Shown here one piece after another: positions 51,450 to 59,183 of a stretch of 64,000 nucleotides of DNA. Origin of the DNA: Halieaceae bacterium (GTDB lineage Bacteria; Pseudomonadota; Gammaproteobacteria; Pseudomonadales; Halieaceae). Below the pieces are notes generated by a model. That model was given only the letters and a program-made list of their open reading frames with translations, did no database searches and had not been told where the DNA came from. Position 1 is the stretch's first letter; each line of letters begins with the position of its first letter. Location: contig CABYEX010000001.1 in assembly GCA_902518075.1 (NCBI GenBank), positions 25,594-89,593 on the forward strand, written 5' to 3'. The translations under genes and the position numbers were made by a program.

Positions 51450-52388
51450 ATGTTGGGGGAGACTGTGGGGACTATCAAAGATGTTCTCTATGTCAGATTC
51501 TCAGTCACTGATTTACAGGTTCAGCAGCAGTTTCTTGAGGATTTCGGCTTTAAGTCTGAGATCAGTAACGGTTTATTGATCGCGCGGGGCACCGACGCAA
51601 GCCCCTATATTTATATCGCTGAGCAATCCAGTGAACCGGCCTTCGTCAGCGTCGGTTTCGCAGCTGAGTCTGAGGCCGCCCTGAGACATATCGCGGCCAC
51701 TGACGATGTGCCGGTAGAAGCCAATGATTTGCCGGGCGGTGGTCTGATAGCGCGACTCACCGACCCCAATGGTTTCTCAGTAGAGGTTGTCGCTAATCTC
51801 GCTGATTCTCCGCTACTTACTCCAGCCAGCCGCTCTGGTCTAAACGATGGAGTAGAGAAACTTCGGCTGGGGGAGCGAGTGACCTTCGTTGATGCTGATA
51901 GCCTGATTAAAAGATTAGGTCATGTCGTGCTCATGGTCACTGATTTTAATGAGACCCTTGAGTGGTATCAGGTGAGATTTGGCTTGCTGATTTCCGACGA
52001 AATCGTAATGGATAACGAGGGAAAACAGGAAACATTAGGGGCTTTTACGCGCTGTAATAGAGGCGAGAAATACGTGGATCATCACACGCTATTTTTTATC
52101 AACGCCGATCAGGCGGGTTTCAATCATGCAGCGTTTGAGGTGACAAACTGGGACGCTTTGATGTCAAGCCATTACGCGCTTCTGAAGGCGGGGCACCGCC
52201 ATTCATTTGGAGTCGGCAAGCATATTCTGGGTAGCCAGACTTTCGACTATTGGAAAGACCCAGATGGCTTTACGTTGGAGCACTTTACCGACGGTGATCT
52301 GCTGAATGAATCCTTTGGCTCACAAAAACGAGGGCTCGAGGATCTGCTCGGCACACACTGGGGCCCCGACGGCATGCCAGGACAGTAG
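51450..52388 (+). CDS. Type I extradiol dioxygenase
   Basis: The 312-residue two-module VOC enzyme has the iron ligands His158 (RLGHVVLMV), His226 (GFNHAAFEV) and Glu277 (GFTLEHFTDGD), the 2-His-1-carboxylate triad of catechol meta-cleaving dioxygenases. Also present are HHTLFFIN and the signature HSFGVGKHILGSQTFDYWKD. It would open a catechol formed by the flavin hydroxylase. The ATG at 51450 has no clear ribosome-binding site, and a GTG at 51465 after GGGGGAG is possible but closely spaced. Three bases after its stop codon the GST-like gene begins. Confidence 0.92.
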   Translation: MLGETVGTIKDVLYVRFSVTDLQVQQQFLEDFGFKSEISNGLLIARGTDASPYIYIAEQSSEPAFVSVGFAAESEAALRHIAATDDVPVEANDLPGGGLIARLTDPNGFSVEVVANLADSPLLTPASRSGLNDGVEKLRLGERVTFVDADSLIKRLGHVVLMVTDFNETLEWYQVRFGLLISDEIVMDNEGKQETLGAFTRCNRGEKYVDHHTLFFINADQAGFNHAAFEVTNWDALMSSHYALLKAGHRHSFGVGKHILGSQTFDYWKDPDGFTLEHFTDGDLLNESFGSQKRGLEDLLGTHWGPDGMPGQ

Positions 52389-52391
52389 ATC

Positions 52392-53408
52392 GTGCCAACC
52401 GACCTAAATACGTTGGTTGGCGGGGGGGCACTGTTCGTTGCTCTTCTGGCCTTAGCGCTTTTTTTGCGGGAACGTGCACTGCGACAAACTAGCGAAGTGC
52501 CGCATGGGTTTCAGGCGCAGATCAGCCTGCCTCACCAAGCGCAGTGGACGCTTTATCACAACCCGTTTTCGCTTTGTTCTAAGAAAATCCGTGTTTGCTT
52601 GACAGAGTATGGAGTGGACTACGATAGCGTCGTAATCGACCTCATTGAAACCGGTTGCTATCAAAACATTAGCCGCGAATTTCTAAAGGTCAATCCTGCT
52701 GCCACGGTGCCAGTGTTGTTACATAAGGGCCATCCGATATACGAATCCCACGAGCAACTGCGCTACGTAGCATCTATGGTCAAGGACGGCGACTTGCTGT
52801 TGCCTCGAGATGCCCAAGCGCGGCAAGTCATGGATACGTGGGTAGAAAAAACCTCCCTACTGGGAGACGACCCTATCTCCTCGCCCGAAGCCACAGCCGG
52901 TAACGCGGCCCCCGGTTTGACTATTCCAATTTTCGCATCCATGGTGGCGAATACCCCCGTTAGAAAAATCGCGGAAGGAGTGCTCTTCCATCGCATCAAA
53001 AAGCGGGCAATTTTCTTTTTGCTTATGAAGCTGAGTGGCTTACGGAAAACACTCAAACTGAAGCCTATAGTCGACATCATTAACCGATCTGCAATAGCTA
53101 TGGCTGCGCACATAGATGAGCTAGAGTCAGCACTTGAGCACAGCGGCGGGCCGTGGATCTGTGGTGATCAATTTACCCTTGCTGACGTGGGAATGATGGT
53201 CATCTTAGATCGCCTCCGGGAGGGTGACTGGCTCGATCTATTGGTGCAGCGACGGCCCGTAATTTTTGACTATTGGATCGCACTTCAGCAAAGGCCGAGC
53301 TACCAAATCGGTTGCGTGAGCTTTGCACATCCCAGAGTTACAGAAGCAACAGTCGAGTTGGCCGCGCTGAAAAAGGCCAGTTTGTGGCCATCGAACATTC
53401 CAAGTTAG
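52392..53408 (+). CDS. Membrane-anchored GST-like protein
   Basis: The 338-residue product starts at a GTG. A single transmembrane segment (GGALFVALLALALFL, residues 10-24) precedes a GST fold. The N-terminal thioredoxin-like domain reads WTLYHNPFSLCSKKIRVCLT to NPAATVPVLLHKGHPIYES; the helical domain is interrupted by a long insert (about residues 135-215). The end is ICGDQFTLADVGMMVILDRL. A bound GST of this layout recalls GDAP1-like proteins. In a ring-cleavage operon it may act as a glutathione-dependent maleylpyruvate-type isomerase or dehalogenase, which is inference. Confidence 0.83.
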   Translation: MPTDLNTLVGGGALFVALLALALFLRERALRQTSEVPHGFQAQISLPHQAQWTLYHNPFSLCSKKIRVCLTEYGVDYDSVVIDLIETGCYQNISREFLKVNPAATVPVLLHKGHPIYESHEQLRYVASMVKDGDLLLPRDAQARQVMDTWVEKTSLLGDDPISSPEATAGNAAPGLTIPIFASMVANTPVRKIAEGVLFHRIKKRAIFFLLMKLSGLRKTLKLKPIVDIINRSAIAMAAHIDELESALEHSGGPWICGDQFTLADVGMMVILDRLREGDWLDLLVQRRPVIFDYWIALQQRPSYQIGCVSFAHPRVTEATVELAALKKASLWPSNIPS

Positions 53409-53420
53409 GGATACGGCAGA

Positions 53421-54869
53421 CTAGTTGTCGTAACCCCTTGCTGCCTCAGCCCAGGGTGCTCGGGTCTCGTGACCACCAAAAGTATCCCAAGACCCATCAG
53501 TAGTGAACTGCATCGACTCACGTCTGGGAATCAGCAGAAGATTGTTTCGCATACGTTCAAAGCGTTGAGGAAATTTCTCGCGCAAATTTACAGCTTCACC
53601 TGGGTCTGTTTCAATATTGTATAGGTGCCAGGTGTCAGACTTTAAAAAATCAGGCGTGATAGGTAGCGATCCCTCGCGCACAATTTTCCACGGCCAATCG
53701 ATCATCGCCTCGCTACCAAAATTAGCTACGACAAAAGGGCGTGGTTCCAGTGGCGAACCCTCTAACAGCACGCCTTTTAGACTACGCCCATCCACGCTGG
53801 GGATTTTCAGTTCCATAAAATCTAATAGCGTTGGAAGCACATCAGCGATGTGGACAACCTCTGAGAGCGGTTGATCCGACTCTACCTTGCTTGGCCACCA
53901 GATAGCGGCCGGCACGCGAATTCCACCCTCAAACACCGAGCCTTTGCCCTGCTTGAGAACACCATTACTACTGAATCCATCGCGCAGTGGTGGAATCAGC
54001 ATCTCGATCCACCAAGGCTTTGGAGACGAGCCTCCGTTGTCGCTGGCAAAGATGATCACCGTGTCCTTGCCCCAAGGCTGCTGCATCAAACTGCTAAGTA
54101 TCTCTCCAACAGCGCTGTCTAAAGAGGCGATCATCCGCAGCAGGGTAGCGCGCCCCTGATGTTCCGCTCCCGCATCCTGAGGTTCTTCAATTGGCGTGTG
54201 AATGGCATTGAATGACACCAGGAGAAATAGTGGCTCATCCTCAGTGGAGCGGTTCTCAATCAGATCTACAGCGGCACGCTTGATAAGTTGGGTCGTGTGA
54301 CCCTTCTCACGAATGGTTACCCCGCCCTTCTGCCAATCTAATCCACCGGAAAATACGTGGTCAAAGTACCCAATGCCTCCATTCAAGTGCCCATAAAACG
54401 AGTCGAAACCGCGGTGCTGCGGCCAGTAAGCAGTGCTCGCGGCACCCAAATGCCATTTGCCTACCAAGTGTGTTTGGTAGCCCGCGCGCTTCAGATAGCT
54501 TGGCAGAGTCTGCCATTCCAGAGGCAAACCGTCATCGGAGTGCCATTGTATCGGGCCGTTGACCCCGTGAGTGGTGGAAAACTGGCCTGTCAGCAAGGAA
54601 GCGCGGGTGGGTGAGCAGGTGGGGTTTACATAAAAGCGGTCGAACTCAACGCCACGAGCCGCAATATTATCTATGTTCGGAGTCGCTACTTCGGGATTGT
54701 GATAGCCCACATCCCCCCAGCCAAGGTCGTCAACCAACAAAATGACTATGTTGGTGCCAGGCCGTTGACGAGGTTCAGTACTTTCTGTTTCGGCGGCAAT
54801 ATAAGGCGCACTCAAGAGCAACGCTACAAATATACAAACCCACCGACAACTATGGCGATGAGATGCCAT
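53421..54869 (-). CDS. Exported sulfatase
   Basis: From ATG 54869 (AAAAGGGGATGCC upstream) the product is 482 residues with a signal peptide ending near APYIAAE. The sulfatase fold begins NIVILLVDDLGWGDVGYHNP, with the metal aspartates Asp47 and Asp48. The formylglycine motif is CSPTRASLLTG with Cys85. KWHLGAAS, a distal SDNGGSSP and GGIRVPAAIWWP follow. It hydrolyses a sulfate ester in the periplasm after conversion of the cysteine; no formylglycine-generating enzyme is in the window. Beside an aromatic cleavage cluster, it could desulfate an aryl sulfate before uptake. Confidence 0.93.
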   Translation of the reverse strand: MASHRHSCRWVCIFVALLLSAPYIAAETESTEPRQRPGTNIVILLVDDLGWGDVGYHNPEVATPNIDNIAARGVEFDRFYVNPTCSPTRASLLTGQFSTTHGVNGPIQWHSDDGLPLEWQTLPSYLKRAGYQTHLVGKWHLGAASTAYWPQHRGFDSFYGHLNGGIGYFDHVFSGGLDWQKGGVTIREKGHTTQLIKRAAVDLIENRSTEDEPLFLLVSFNAIHTPIEEPQDAGAEHQGRATLLRMIASLDSAVGEILSSLMQQPWGKDTVIIFASDNGGSSPKPWWIEMLIPPLRDGFSSNGVLKQGKGSVFEGGIRVPAAIWWPSKVESDQPLSEVVHIADVLPTLLDFMELKIPSVDGRSLKGVLLEGSPLEPRPFVVANFGSEAMIDWPWKIVREGSLPITPDFLKSDTWHLYNIETDPGEAVNLREKFPQRFERMRNNLLLIPRRESMQFTTDGSWDTFGGHETRAPWAEAARGYDN

Positions 54870-55148
54870 GGCATCCCCTTTTAATACGTTTTTGACCGCG
54901 GACTCTAATGTTTCAGCAACACTCATAGATCATGCGTTTGATGCGGAGGATAGCGAGAAAATAAATGTGGGGCCATGCTGATTGCTGGAGGCATTGTCAA
55001 ATCTGCAGTTCGAACAAGGGCGTCTGATAGGGGGAGCTTACCTGGCGCAAGTAAACAACAGGTAGAACCGTAAATTCGCCGTTTAGCACCACAGGCTCAC
55101 ACACGCGCCCACACCTTGACCCGCTATGACTCTAATTTAAACTTGATG

Positions 55149-55345
55149 GTGTCCACGCGTGTCTTGGTGCGGCCAAATTGGCCTTGACATGGTAGAGGTC
55201 GGCGGTTCGAATCCACCTGATCCTACCGGGTTTTTTAGCCCTTGTTTTTGTACAATTTTATTTTTTCAGAAGCGCGCGTTTTGGCGTTTTTCTGCGCGTG
55301 GACACTACCGCGAAAAGGTAGTGATCAGTCTTCCAAGAACCTTGT
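55149..55345 (+). repeat. tRNA-Val-derived repeat R5 (best-preserved copy)
   Basis: Left end GTGTCCACGCG (55149-55159) and right end CGCGTGGACAC (55295-55305) are perfect inverted repeats of 11 bases, 157 bp outside to outside. The tRNA part (55193-55228) has two changes. Just past the right end, CACTACC and GGTAGTG enclose the seven-base loop GCGAAAA (55303-55323), and similarity to R1 continues to about 55345. Confidence 0.9.
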
Positions 55346-55864
55346 AAAGTTAGGGAATGGACCGCCGCGGTAGAGCAAAGGCGTCCGAAAAGTTCAATCG
55401 ACAGAGGTAATAGTGATTGAAGACAACCCGCCTGAGCGCCCTACATTACAAACCCTCGCAATCGGCCGGGGTTTTTGTTTTGGGAATTGAGGACGCCTAT
55501 AACCTCGCGGGGCGGGGAGACTTAAAGCAATCCTCTGACAGCCAGCTGACATCCGCTTTGATGGTGGTTAGCTCACTATCCATAGAAGCCTTAAAGTCGG
55601 CTAGGTTTGTTTGTTGCGAAGAGAGTCGCGCTACCCGCGCTTCGAGATGGTTACGTACAATAGCATGACTGCGATGGGGCTACATGTGGATAAATTGTGG
55701 GGGCATTGGGTGGCTCAAATCAGTTGACTTCTCCACTAGTCCCGCCACTAAATCACACCATAAAGCCTCTAGTATTTGGTTTCCAACAGGTAACTATGAC
55801 CAAGCTAGCTCGGCGCACATTTCGCGTTAGTCGAAGCGTAAAAAGGAGCCTTTCTAAATAAACC
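55346..55864. other. Gene-free spacer with decayed terminator copy
   Basis: No coding frame here looks real. At 55446-55476 lies ACAAACCCTCGCAATCGG, then CCGGGG and a T-run, a decayed copy of the terminator behind R3b. The stretch 54870-55148, before R5, also shows no gene; it holds the sulfatase promoter region. Confidence 0.5.
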
Positions 55865-56656
55865 ATGACGATTACCTCAGATTATTCAGGAAGGCTAGCG
55901 GGGCGAACTGCCCTTATTACTGGAGCAAGCAGGGGCATTGGACGAGCCATTGCTGAGAGGTTTTCTTTAGAGGGTGCCAAAGTTGCTATTAATTTCACCA
56001 GGAATAGAAAAGCCGCCTCTGAGGTGGCAAGTCGACTTTTGGCTAGCGGGGGAGAAGCACGGATCTATCAAGCAAACATAGGTCTGGAGCAAGATTGTCA
56101 GAAGCTGGTCGAGAACGTAACCAGGGACTTCGGCCAAGTCGATATACTGATTAACAATGCGGGCCTCGGTTCCGCAGCTATTAATCGTCCTGAAATCTGT
56201 GAAGCAACCAACGAACAGTGGAATAGTCTTTTATCAGTAAATCTATGGGGACCGATCTGGCTGTGCCGAGCATTAATACCAACATTGCGTGCAGTGGAGC
56301 GTAGCGACGTCATTATGATTTCATCAACGTCAGCACAAAAACATTTCAACCGCTCAGGAGTTTATTCAGTGAGCAAGGCTGCTCTTGAGGCCATGGCGCA
56401 TACTCTTGCGAATGAAGAAAAAAGTAACGGGGTGCGGGTCAACATAATTTCACCAGGGCTGGTAGCAACCGACATGGGGAAGAGAATTGTGGAAGTTACA
56501 ACGGGCGACAGCGACCTGAAAAAAATTGGGGAAAAATCTCCCTTTGGATTCGTATGTCACCCGAACGATATTGCCGCTGCGGCGGCCTTCCTTTGCTCTA
56601 ACGATGGGCGCTATATCACCGGCCAGCGTCTAACGATCTCGGGCGAAGATAACTGA
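55865..56656 (+). CDS. SDR-family oxidoreductase
   Basis: The 263-residue classical SDR shows LITGASRGIGRAIAERFSLE, INNAGLGSAAINRPE, a catalytic serine in MISSTSAQ, and VYSVSKAALEAMA for Y-x3-K. The C-terminal CSNDGRYITGQRLTISG is the usual ending. Basic residues after strand 2 (FTRNRK) suggest NADP(H), as in FabG-like reductases. A ribosome-binding site (GGAG) is 14 bases upstream, rather far. It is the only gene between repeats R5 and R6, so it is a one-gene module. Confidence 0.9.
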   Translation: MTITSDYSGRLAGRTALITGASRGIGRAIAERFSLEGAKVAINFTRNRKAASEVASRLLASGGEARIYQANIGLEQDCQKLVENVTRDFGQVDILINNAGLGSAAINRPEICEATNEQWNSLLSVNLWGPIWLCRALIPTLRAVERSDVIMISSTSAQKHFNRSGVYSVSKAALEAMAHTLANEEKSNGVRVNIISPGLVATDMGKRIVEVTTGDSDLKKIGEKSPFGFVCHPNDIAAAAAFLCSNDGRYITGQRLTISGEDN

Positions 56657-56747
56657 AAACTTTTGTGGACTGAATCATCCCAGCGTAGGTGAAGCCGATC
56701 GCCACATACTTATTTCCTGAACCTCAGTTGTCGGTGTAGATTGTAGG

Positions 56748-56830
56748 GTGTCCACGCGTGCCTGGATGCGGCTAATCGGCCTTGCCATGGCAGAGATCGG
56801 CGGTTCGAATCCGCCGGGTCCTGCCACCGA
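56748..56830 (+). repeat. tRNA-Val-derived repeat R6 (left half)
   Basis: Left end GTGTCCACGCG (56748-56758) is followed by GGCTAATCGGCC and a tRNA part TTGCCATGGCAGAGATCGG that continues to CCTGCCA at 56826. The right half is absent. The remaining 180 bases before the deiminase gene show nothing recognisable. Confidence 0.85.
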
Positions 56831-57012
56831 AGCCCCACAAATACTGCACCTTTCGAGCACCCTGCTGCGTTCCTCTACTAAACTCTTGTTAGAGCTTTAT
56901 CGATGAGAGGTCTAGCGGACTAGCTGTTGCCACGAGCAAATTCAGTCATTCGTTATTGCGGCCTAGGCATTTTTCGCCGAGGCTTAGTGCAACACTCAGG
57001 GATTAAAGCGCT

Positions 57013-57927
57013 ATGCTATTACGCACACGAGTCGACGGTGGCGGCTCCCCCCGCCCGGCCGAATGGGGTATCGATAGTGAATACGGGCGCCTGCGGGACC
57101 TACTGATTGGCCCCATCGATAACTATCACTGGACGCCCGGTAACGCAGTTGCCCAACGCAGTGAGCGCCTCGGGCTCGCTTTCGATAGCGAGGTGGTGCG
57201 CACTCAATACCGAGAGATGATCGCCGCATATGAAGAGGCGGGCGTCAACGTTTACCAGATTCCTGCTGAGCCAGGTCTCCCCTACCAGGTCTATGCCCGA
57301 GACAGCAGCGTGATGACTCCCTGGGGGGCGATCATCATGCAAATGGAGAAGCCATATCGTCGCGGCGAGTATGCCGCAGTGCTGCGCTTCTACCTCGAGC
57401 ACGATATTCCGATCTACGATATGGTCAATGCTGGCAACGTCGAAGGCGGCGATTTCATGGTGTTAAAACCCGGTGTAGCGATTTGCGGGTACTCGGGCGA
57501 ACGCAGTATCGAACCAGCGGTAAACCAGTTAAAGCACTGGTTCGAGGCCGAGGACTGGGAGTTCATGACCTACGCCTTTGATCCCCATTTCCTCCATTTA
57601 GACGTGCAGATGGGAATGATTGCCGAGAACCTTGCGGTGGTGTGCGTGGAGGCTGTAGAGCCGGGCTTGGTGGACTGGCTGAAGAGCAAGCAGATCCGCA
57701 TCATGGAGATTTCCTACGGTGACACCATGAACATGGGCACCAACATCGTCGCCCTCGGCGATGAACGCGTGCTGATTCCTGCTGCGGGAAAATCCCTGAT
57801 CGAAAAGTGTCGGGCCGAGGGGCTGACCGTTTTCGATCCGGATGTTTCGATGATTGCCGCCGGGGGTGGCTCCGTTCACTGCATGTGCCAACCTTTGCGA
57901 CGCGATGCAGTGCCCGGCAGCGTCTAG
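57013..57927 (+). CDS. Amidinotransferase/arginine-deiminase-fold hydrolase
   Basis: The 304-residue guanidino-group-modifying enzyme fold shows the conserved blocks VYARDSSVM, NVEGGDFMVL with the acidic residues, HLDVQMGMI with the catalytic histidine, and the terminal GGGSVHCMCQPLRRD with the nucleophile Cys290. It would deiminate or deaminate a guanidine compound, giving a ureido product plus ammonia or an amine. It resembles dimethylarginine dimethylaminohydrolase and arginine deiminase in layout but cannot be assigned to either. The next gene encodes an N-carbamoyl-type amidohydrolase, which suggests the ureido product is cleaved further. Confidence 0.84.
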   Translation: MLLRTRVDGGGSPRPAEWGIDSEYGRLRDLLIGPIDNYHWTPGNAVAQRSERLGLAFDSEVVRTQYREMIAAYEEAGVNVYQIPAEPGLPYQVYARDSSVMTPWGAIIMQMEKPYRRGEYAAVLRFYLEHDIPIYDMVNAGNVEGGDFMVLKPGVAICGYSGERSIEPAVNQLKHWFEAEDWEFMTYAFDPHFLHLDVQMGMIAENLAVVCVEAVEPGLVDWLKSKQIRIMEISYGDTMNMGTNIVALGDERVLIPAAGKSLIEKCRAEGLTVFDPDVSMIAAGGGSVHCMCQPLRRDAVPGSV

Positions 57928-57937
57928 ACCCGAGACG

Positions 57938-59173
57938 ATGACAAAAAACATCAGAATCAATGGTCAGCGGCTGTGGGACAGCCTCATGGTCATGGCAGAG
58001 ATTGGTGCCACAAAGCGCGGCGGCTGCAATCGGCAGGCCCTGACAGACGAGGACAAACGTGCGCGCGACCTTTTTGCCAACTGGTGTCGGGACGCCGGCT
58101 GCACTGTCAGCGTCGACGAAATGGGCAATATGTTTGCGCGCCGCCCGGGAAGTAACACTGATACCCCGCCAGTGATTACCGGCAGCCACCTGGATACCCA
58201 GCCCACCGGTGGCAAGTTCGACGGCGTGTACGGGGTGCTGGCGGGTCTGGAGGTATTGCGCACTCTGGAAGAGGCCGGCGTTGAAACCGACACGCCACTG
58301 GAGGTGGTGGTCTGGACCAGCGAGGAAGGCGCGCGTTTTGCCCCCGCTATGATTGGCTCGGGTGTTTGGGCCGGCGAGATGCAGCGGGATGAGGTTTACG
58401 CCATCGAGGACAAGGCGGGCAAACGTTTCGGGGAGGAACTCGAGCGCATTGGTTACCGGGGCGACCTTCCCGCCCAGCCAAGACCAATACGGGCCGCCTT
58501 TGAGGCTCATATTGAGCAGGGCCCCATCCTCGAAGCGGAAGCATTGCAGATCGGTATCTTAACCGGCGTGCAGGGCGCCCGCTGGTATGACATGACCATT
58601 GAGGGCCAACCTGTGCACGCCGGACCAACCCCCATGGAGGTGCGTCGGGACCCCTTTATGGGTGTCCTGCCCATCCTCGATTACTGCTACGAACTGGCGT
58701 CGAAATTCGCGCCTTGGGGTCGGGCCACCTTTGGCGACATCAAGGCTGAACCGGGCTCGCGTAACACAGTGCCGGAAAGGCTAGTAGTCAACGTCGATCT
58801 TCGGCACCCGAACCCTGCAGTACTGGACGAGATGGATCGCCTGTTCCGGACCTTTGTTGCCGAGGCGTGCGAGGCTAGAAACCTACAAGGCCGAGTGGAA
58901 GAACTATGGTACATGCCAGTGACCGAATTCGATCCTGACTGCGTCGATGCGGTTCGCAGCGCAACCGCGGAGCTGGGCTATTCGAGTATGGAGATGGTCA
59001 GCGGCGCCGGCCACGACGCCCTTTACATAGCGAAGGTTGCACCCACGAGCATGATCTTCGTTCCCTGCAAGGACGGGGTCTCCCACAATGAGGCAGAGGA
59101 CGCCAAGCTAGAGGATCTTGAGGCAGGCTGTAATGTGTTACTCCACGCTATGTTGAGAATGGCTCAGGCATAA
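57938..59173 (+). CDS. Zn-dependent hydrolase, N-carbamoyl-amino-acid hydrolase/allantoate amidohydrolase family
   Basis: The product is 411 residues from ATG 57938, ten bases after the deiminase stop; the frame is open further upstream but overlaps that gene. Metal ligands lie in ITGSHLDTQPTGGKFDGVYG and WTSEEGARFAP, with AHIEQGPILE, a QPVHAGPTPM dimerisation/lid segment, and SGAGHDALY. CKDGVSHNEAE carries the last histidine. This is the M20-related group of L-carbamoylases, beta-ureidopropionases and allantoate amidohydrolases. With the preceding deiminase it could convert an N-amidino compound to an amine or amino acid. Confidence 0.91.
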   Translation: MTKNIRINGQRLWDSLMVMAEIGATKRGGCNRQALTDEDKRARDLFANWCRDAGCTVSVDEMGNMFARRPGSNTDTPPVITGSHLDTQPTGGKFDGVYGVLAGLEVLRTLEEAGVETDTPLEVVVWTSEEGARFAPAMIGSGVWAGEMQRDEVYAIEDKAGKRFGEELERIGYRGDLPAQPRPIRAAFEAHIEQGPILEAEALQIGILTGVQGARWYDMTIEGQPVHAGPTPMEVRRDPFMGVLPILDYCYELASKFAPWGRATFGDIKAEPGSRNTVPERLVVNVDLRHPNPAVLDEMDRLFRTFVAEACEARNLQGRVEELWYMPVTEFDPDCVDAVRSATAELGYSSMEMVSGAGHDALYIAKVAPTSMIFVPCKDGVSHNEAEDAKLEDLEAGCNVLLHAMLRMAQA

Positions 59174-59183
59174 GTGCAATCCG

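Noticed and set aside
55417..55668. 83-residue open frame behind R5
   Set aside because: It starts in the decayed terminator copy and has no protein-like composition.
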